The notes beneath the pieces were generated by a model. The model did not search any database. It was given only the letters and a program-made list of their open reading frames with translations, and was not told the origin of the DNA. Below, one piece after another: positions 59,049-64,000 of a stretch of 64,000 nt of DNA (positions are counted from its first letter, which is position 1; the number at the start of each line of letters is the position of its first letter). The DNA lies in the NCBI RefSeq assembly GCF_900113485.1, contig NZ_FOPM01000015.1, positions 46,654 through 110,653 of the forward strand, written 5' to 3'. Origin of the DNA: Methylobacterium gossipiicola. Lineage in GTDB: Bacteria; Pseudomonadota; Alphaproteobacteria; Rhizobiales; Beijerinckiaceae. Both the position numbers and the translations under genes were made by a program.

Positions 59049-61589
59049 ATGCGTTCGCTGCGGTACAGTCTCTTTGCCTCGGTCGCGCTGCTGCCGTGCG
59101 TCGCGCACGCTCAGAATGCGGTCTCCCTGAGCGAGATCAGCGTCGTCGCCACGACCCCCGTCGGTGTCGCGTCGGGCAGCGGCGCGCCCAGCGTTCCGGC
59201 ACTCCAGGCGCCGGGCGGCCCGGCCCTGCAGGTTCCCGACACGACACGCCTGCGCGGCGGCGCCCTGCCGCTCAACAAGATCCCCAGCACCGTCGAGTCG
59301 GTCACGGCCGCCGATCTCAATTTCGACCGCGCCACCTTCAACGCCGTCGAGACTCTGGCCCGCCGCGTGCCCGGCCTCAACCTCTCCGACAGCCAGGGCA
59401 ACAACAACCGCGTCGACATCAACTATCGCGGCTTCCAGGCCTCGCCGGTCACGGGCGTGCCGCAGGGCCTCGCCGTCTACCAGAACGGCGTGCGCATCAA
59501 CGAAGCCTTCGGCGACACGGTCAACCTCGACCTGATCCCGCAGGTCGCCATCAACCGCATCGACGTCGTCACCGGCAACCCGGTCTTCGGCCTCAACGCG
59601 CTGGGCGGCGCCATCAACATCCAGATGAAGAACGGCTTCAACTGGCAGGGCACGGAGATCACCGCGCTCGGCGGCTCGGACGCCCGCATCGCCGGCTCGC
59701 TGCAGCACGGCAAGATGATCGGCCCGTGGAGCATCTACTTCGCGGGTGACGGCCTCAACGACCGGGGCTGGCGCTTCCAGAGCCCGAGCACCATCGGCCG
59801 CGTCTACGGCGATGTCGGCTATCGCACGCCGGATTCGGAGTTCCACCTCATCGGCCAGTTGGCGCGGACCTATTTCGGCGCCGCCGCCGCGACGCCGACG
59901 GACTTCACCCACGTCGATCCGCGGGCGATCTTCACCTACCCGCAGACCACCACCACCGAGCTCGGTACCATCCAGCTCACGGGCCGCGTCGACATCTCGC
60001 CGACCTGGGATCTCTCGGGCAACGCTTACTTTCGCCGATTCAGCCAGCAATACATCGACGGCAACGACAGCGATTTCGAGAATTGCTCACGCAATTCCTC
60101 GTTCCGCGGTCGCCTCTGCTTCGAGGATGACGGGTTCACCCAGGCGCCTGGCCAGAGCCGCAACGCCTTTACCAACCAGTTCCTCATGCTCGGCCGTGGC
60201 GCGCCGAACGGCATCCCGTTCACCGCCGGCGTTCCCTACGGCACCCTCGACGTGACCAAGACCGAGGCCACGGGCTACGGCGGCTCGCTCCAGGCCGCCA
60301 ACCGCGACCGGGTGTTCGGCTTCAACAACAGCTTCGTGGTCGGCGGCTCCATCGACGTCGCGAATTACGGCTACAAGTCGTCGAGCACGCTCGGCGTCAT
60401 CAACCCCGACCTGTCGGTGACCACGAACCCGCTCACCCCCGCCTACGGCACGGTTCCGGGGCTGGGCACCGACTTCCTGCGCACGGCCGCCGCCCTCGGC
60501 ATCGCACCGAGCTCGGTGACGGGCTCGAACCTCTATATGGGCCTCTACGCCACCGACACCATCGACCTCACCGACGCCCTGTCGCTGACGGCGGGCGCGC
60601 GGCTGAACTTCGCCCGCATCGCGAGCGAGGATCAGACCGGCTTCTCGCCGGACGTGACCGGCACCCATTACTTCAACAAGATCAATCCCGTCGCCGGCCT
60701 GACCTACCGCTTCTCGCCGGGCCTCAACCTCTACGGCGGCTATTCCGAGTCGAACCGCGCCCCGACGCCCCTCGAACTCGCCTGCGCCAACCCGCTGCGC
60801 CCCTGCCTGCTGCCGAACTCCCTCGTGGCCGATCCGCCGCTCAAGCAGGTGGAAGGCCGGACCTACGAGGTCGGGTTCCGTGGCGCCCTGCCGAACTTCT
60901 ACGATGGCGGCCTCGTCAACTATAAGATCGGCGCCTTCCGCACGGATCTCACCAACGACATCCTGTCGTTGGCCACCCCCGGCAACGCGGCGCGCGGTTA
61001 CTTCGTGAACGTGCCGGGCACCCGCCGCCAGGGCGTCGAAGTCGGCCTCGAATACGTCTCCGATTGGCTGTCGGTCTACGCGAACTACGCGCTCATCGAC
61101 GCCACCTTCCGGTTCAACGGCACGCTGTCGTCGCCGAACAACCCGCTCTCCGTCGATGGCGCCATCAACGTCGTGCCGGGCAACAAGGTGCCGCTGATCC
61201 CCGATCATCAGTTCAAGGTCGGCTTCGACGTCGAAGTGCTGCCGCGTTGGCGCGTCGGCATGGCCATGCAGGCGTTCTCGTCCTCATACTACCGGGGTGA
61301 CGAGTCGAACCTGAACCGCAAGCTGCCGGCCTACTATGTGCTGAACCTGAACACGAGCTACCGGGTCGATAAGAACCTCGAACTGTTCGGATACGTCACC
61401 AACCTGACGAACAACCGCTACACCACGTTCGGGACCTTCTTCGAGCCCGGCCTGGTGGCCAACCGCTACCCGGTCAACGACCCGCGCACGACGACCCTTG
61501 CCCAGCCGCTCTCGGTCTATGGCGGCATCCGCTACACCTTCGGTGAAGCCCCCGTGCCGATGGCCGAGCCGATCATACGCAAATACTAA
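59049..61589 (+). CDS. TonB-dependent receptor
   Basis: An 846-residue outer-membrane receptor. Signal peptide MRSLRYSLFASVALLPCVAH; plug domain about 80-230 with IPSTVESVTAADLNFDRATF, LARRVPGLNLSDSQGNNN and DVVTGNPVFGLNALGGAINI; then barrel strands with many Tyr/Asn turns and a late GGIRYTFGEAP. GGGGAAG five bases before ATG 59049 favours this start over ATG 59019. The substrate is unknown; it follows the molybdate-related genes, and carries no enterobactin-like features I recognise. A strong terminator follows. Confidence 0.87.
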   Translation: MRSLRYSLFASVALLPCVAHAQNAVSLSEISVVATTPVGVASGSGAPSVPALQAPGGPALQVPDTTRLRGGALPLNKIPSTVESVTAADLNFDRATFNAVETLARRVPGLNLSDSQGNNNRVDINYRGFQASPVTGVPQGLAVYQNGVRINEAFGDTVNLDLIPQVAINRIDVVTGNPVFGLNALGGAINIQMKNGFNWQGTEITALGGSDARIAGSLQHGKMIGPWSIYFAGDGLNDRGWRFQSPSTIGRVYGDVGYRTPDSEFHLIGQLARTYFGAAAATPTDFTHVDPRAIFTYPQTTTTELGTIQLTGRVDISPTWDLSGNAYFRRFSQQYIDGNDSDFENCSRNSSFRGRLCFEDDGFTQAPGQSRNAFTNQFLMLGRGAPNGIPFTAGVPYGTLDVTKTEATGYGGSLQAANRDRVFGFNNSFVVGGSIDVANYGYKSSSTLGVINPDLSVTTNPLTPAYGTVPGLGTDFLRTAAALGIAPSSVTGSNLYMGLYATDTIDLTDALSLTAGARLNFARIASEDQTGFSPDVTGTHYFNKINPVAGLTYRFSPGLNLYGGYSESNRAPTPLELACANPLRPCLLPNSLVADPPLKQVEGRTYEVGFRGALPNFYDGGLVNYKIGAFRTDLTNDILSLATPGNAARGYFVNVPGTRRQGVEVGLEYVSDWLSVYANYALIDATFRFNGTLSSPNNPLSVDGAINVVPGNKVPLIPDHQFKVGFDVEVLPRWRVGMAMQAFSSSYYRGDESNLNRKLPAYYVLNLNTSYRVDKNLELFGYVTNLTNNRYTTFGTFFEPGLVANRYPVNDPRTTTLAQPLSVYGGIRYTFGEAPVPMAEPIIRKY

Positions 61590-61645
61590 GCGGGATCGTC
61601 TCGCGATATCCTCGCGTCGTCCCGTCCGGGGACGACCGACATGCG

Positions 61646-61676
61646 AAAAGCCGGCCTCGCAAGGGGCCGGCTTTTT
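61646..61676 (+). terminator. Intrinsic terminator after the TonB receptor
   Basis: AAAAGCCGGCC (61646-61656) and GGCCGGCTTTT (61665-61675) form a perfect 11-bp stem with loop TCGCAAGG, followed by T. It is the clearest rho-independent terminator in the window. Confidence 0.9.
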
Positions 61677-62004
61677 CGTGTCCGAGGTCCGCGACCGGGG
61701 CACTCGTCCGATGCGGATCGCTCCGGCTTCACTGGGCCGATGGCGCCATTTGCCAAAACATCCCGATCATATTGCTTGTTGACCATGAATAGATTGCGGG
61801 ATTTTCTCGTTTATCCAAGGCGAACGATGAAAGGTCCCAGTAGATATGTGATCGTTTTGCATCGCTTCGAGTCAAAGTGATTTCGTATAATAATAAGCCC
61901 GAACTATTTTTTGACTCCGCCGCAAGCCTCTTTCATCGTCTCCTCACCCCGCCCGGCCTCTGTGCTGTCGGCCGGGAAAAATCATAAGGTTTCAGGGGGG
62001 TCGA
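61677..62004. other. Intergenic region, AT-rich leader of the adhesin gene
   Basis: About 330 bases, clearly AT-rich between 61745 and 61910. No gene is seen. A promoter for the autotransporter gene is expected around 61850-61920 (TTTCGTATAATAATAAGCCC contains TATAAT at 61884-61891 region). GGGGGG just before ATG 62005 is a strong ribosome site. Confidence 0.5.
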
Positions 62005-64000
62005 ATGTCGAGGCAAGGTCAGGTGCTGCGCCGCTCATTGATGGCGAGCGTTCCAATTTGGACCCTGGCGATCGCCGAAGCTTCGGCGGCGTGCCAGCCC
62101 GCCACGCCTACGAGTGGGCAGACCGTGACCTGCACGGATGCGCAGCCGACGGGCTTCGTCGCGCCGGCCGGCGTGACGGGGCTGACGGTCAACATCCAGT
62201 CCGGCGCCACCCTCGGTTCGCAGCAGACCGGTGTCGGCACCAATCCGAACTTCGCCAACGTACGGGTGAACGGCACCAGCGTCGTCAACAACGCCGGCAT
62301 CATCGACAACGGCGCGCCGCAGAACCGCGACAACTACGGCGTCAACCTGGCGGGCGACCGCTCGACCCTGAACAACACCGGCACGATCACCCTGACGGCG
62401 CCCGCCGGCAACAGCACGACGCGAATCTACGGCGCCTTCTCGAGCGCGCCGAACGGCTCGCAATATGAGAGCACCACGGTCAACAATTCCGGCACCCTCG
62501 CGGTGACGCAGAACGGCAACGGCATCGCGCGCGGCATCTATTCCGGCGAGAACACGACGCTGTTCACCATCAACAACAGCGGCCTGATCTCGGCCACGCG
62601 CGGCGCTTCCGCCACGGCCTCCACCGCCGTCGTCGCGGGCGTCGATTCCGACGACGACACCGACCGGCTCGTGATCAACAACAGCGCCGCCGGCCGGATC
62701 ACCGCCACGGGCACCAACACCCGCGCCCTCTCGGGCCGCGCCGCCCAGTACGAGATCAACAACAGCGGCACCATCACCAACACCACCGCCGGTGAAGCGG
62801 CCATCGCCACCTTCGCGGTGAATGCCGGCAATGCCGGCGACGCCACCACGCCGCGCGCCTACAACACCGTCATCACCAACACGGCGACCGGCGTCATCAA
62901 CGGCGACGTGCGCAACTTCGACCAGGATCTCCAGACCGCCGCGACGGTGGTGAATCTGCGCCGCACCGGCACGATCACAAATGCCGGCACCATCAACGGC
63001 AACCTCGCCTTCGGCGGCGGCAGCCAGACGGTGAACAACACCGGCCGCATCTCCGGCGGCCTGTCCTTCCTCGACGTCGCCGCCACCGTGAATACGGTGA
63101 ACCTCGGCACGGGCTCGAGCATCGGCGGCAACATCACCGCGCAGGGGCAGGGCACCAACACCCTGAACCTCACGGGCACCGGGACCCTGACGGGCACCGT
63201 CGCGGGCTTCACCAGCCTGAACCAGACCGGCGCCGGCAGCGCCTGGACCACCGCCAGCGGCTCGGTCCAGAATCTGTCCGGAAACCTCACAGTCGCGGGC
63301 GGCAATCTGACGCTGGGCGCCGGCTCGATCCAGACCATCGGCGGCCTGATCCAGGTGACGGGTTCGGGCGCGCAGCTCACCGTCAACAACACGCTGACCA
63401 ACAAGACCGTGAACCTGTCGGGCTCGAACACGAGCCTGGTCAACAACGGCACCCTCACGGGCACCGGTGCGGCGGGCCGGGCCAACACCTCGGCGAACCG
63501 CGTCTACGGCGTGCTCACCAACTCCACGGGCGCGGATTTCGCCAACGTGGCGGTGACGAACAACGGCACCATCGCGGTGACGGAGAACGGCATCGGCATC
63601 TCGCGCGGCATCTATGCCGGTGAAAACATCGCCTCCATGGCGATCACCAATGCCGGCACCATCTCGGCGACGCGCAACGGGACCGGCACGGCGGCCGTCG
63701 CGGCCATCGATTCCGACGACGACGTCGCGGCCCTCACCGTCACCAACCGCGCCGGCGCCACGATCAGCGGCACCGGCACCGGGGTCCGCGCCATCCAGGG
63801 CCGGGCGCAGGCCTACACCATCGTCAACGACGGAACGATCACCGGTCCGACCGGTGGTCAGGCCATCGTGGTCTACGGTGCCGGCAACGCCACCCTCGCC
63901 AACAACGCCGGCGGCGTCATCAACGGCGACGTGCGCTTCACCGATGCCGACCCGCAGAACGCCACCACGGCCAACCGCCGCAACAGCACCACGACCAATG
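62005..64000 (+). CDS. Large repetitive autotransporter/adhesin-like protein (5' part)
   Basis: Open from ATG 62005 to the window edge (665 codons, no stop). A signal-like start (MSRQGQVLRRSLMASVPIWT, then AEASAA) leads to a Gly/Asn/Thr-rich passenger of beta-helix type with repeated INNSGTI, VNNSGTL and ITNAGTI units, as in autotransporter passengers. The long unit containing GIARGIYSGEN (from 62521) recurs as GISRGIYAGEN (from 63595). The C-terminal barrel, if present, is outside the window. The protein is probably exported and surface-located. Confidence 0.75.
   Translation, partial: MSRQGQVLRRSLMASVPIWTLAIAEASAACQPATPTSGQTVTCTDAQPTGFVAPAGVTGLTVNIQSGATLGSQQTGVGTNPNFANVRVNGTSVVNNAGIIDNGAPQNRDNYGVNLAGDRSTLNNTGTITLTAPAGNSTTRIYGAFSSAPNGSQYESTTVNNSGTLAVTQNGNGIARGIYSGENTTLFTINNSGLISATRGASATASTAVVAGVDSDDDTDRLVINNSAAGRITATGTNTRALSGRAAQYEINNSGTITNTTAGEAAIATFAVNAGNAGDATTPRAYNTVITNTATGVINGDVRNFDQDLQTAATVVNLRRTGTITNAGTINGNLAFGGGSQTVNNTGRISGGLSFLDVAATVNTVNLGTGSSIGGNITAQGQGTNTLNLTGTGTLTGTVAGFTSLNQTGAGSAWTTASGSVQNLSGNLTVAGGNLTLGAGSIQTIGGLIQVTGSGAQLTVNNTLTNKTVNLSGSNTSLVNNGTLTGTGAAGRANTSANRVYGVLTNSTGADFANVAVTNNGTIAVTENGIGISRGIYAGENIASMAITNAGTISATRNGTGTAAVAAIDSDDDVAALTVTNRAGATISGTGTGVRAIQGRAQAYTIVNDGTITGPTGGQAIVVYGAGNATLANNAGGVINGDVRFTDADPQNATTANRRNSTTTN
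62330..64000 (+). repeat. Two long diverged tandem copies inside the adhesin gene
   Basis: The block 62330-62926 resembles 63404-64000 at protein level. Landmarks: VNNSGTLAVTQNG at 62479 against VTNNGTIAVTENG at 63553 (1074 bases apart); VDSDDD against IDSDDD; VINGDVR at 62893 against 63916 (1023 bases apart, so deletions occurred). The pattern fits an ancient internal duplication. Confidence 0.7.

Noticed and set aside
62330..64000. CRISPR or simple tandem repeats in the adhesin gene
   Set aside because: The repetition is at protein level and diverged, with no regular short direct repeats and spacers.

Overview
The window reads as a chromosomal segment of a high-GC alphaproteobacterium. Gene families and context (RecX, TAXI, MHYT/HWE kinases, BMP transporters, ModE-type regulators) suggest Rhizobiales, probably Methylobacteriaceae. 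That assignment is inference from gene content and base composition, since there is no rRNA or other marker here. I saw no tRNA, rRNA, insertion sequence, CRISPR array or prophage.

Layout. 1-6.3 kb: the 3' end of an OprB-type porin, a membrane-anchored TAXI solute-binding protein without permease partners, recX, and a radical-SAM / UdgX pair thought to act on DNA uracil or other base damage, plus two small unknown genes. 6.5-11.5 kb and 13.7-24.9 kb: a purine-catabolism island. It encodes a two-gene xanthine dehydrogenase, guanine deaminase, a BMP-type nucleoside/purine ABC transporter, 8-oxoguanine deaminase, a Tsx-like outer-membrane channel, a fused OHCU decarboxylase / hydroxyisourate hydrolase, an NCS2 urate/xanthine permease and uricase. 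Together these would import purines and convert guanine, xanthine and 8-oxoguanine through urate to allantoin. Four promoter regions in this island carry -24/-12 elements of the sigma-54 type, which suggests nitrogen control. A LysR gene at 12-13 kb is surrounded by three small secreted proteins that share a PAG-x4-TAPGG motif.

25-31 kb: an SF2 helicase with an altered Walker A motif, a MASE1 diguanylate cyclase with a duplicated GGDEF signature, a holin-like membrane protein, a CoA-ester lyase, dUTPase and a small Rmf-like protein. 31.4-44.9 kb: a TonB-dependent siderophore receptor divergent from an eight-gene operon whose order matches the staphyloferrin B sbn operon (A-B-C-D-EF-G-H-I). 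SbnE and SbnF are fused into one protein of about 1130 residues, and the SbnI/SerK-like kinase is short. From sbnC to sbnI each gene overlaps the next by 4 bases.

45-54 kb: manganese catalase, a small two-component pair, a Crp/Fnr regulator, a catalase-family protein with an HAD hydrolase, and a three-gene kinase/response-regulator operon with an MHYT sensor. 54-58.4 kb: an outer-membrane barrel protein, a ModE-type regulator divergent from modA with a good ModE box between them, a molbindin (but no modBC), TrmO, and a second ModE/PBP-type regulator. 59-64 kb: a second TonB receptor followed by a strong terminator, then the start of a large repetitive autotransporter-like adhesin cut by the window edge. 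A family of short GC-rich hairpins related to CTCTCCT/GGAGAGG occurs in at least four intergenic gaps.
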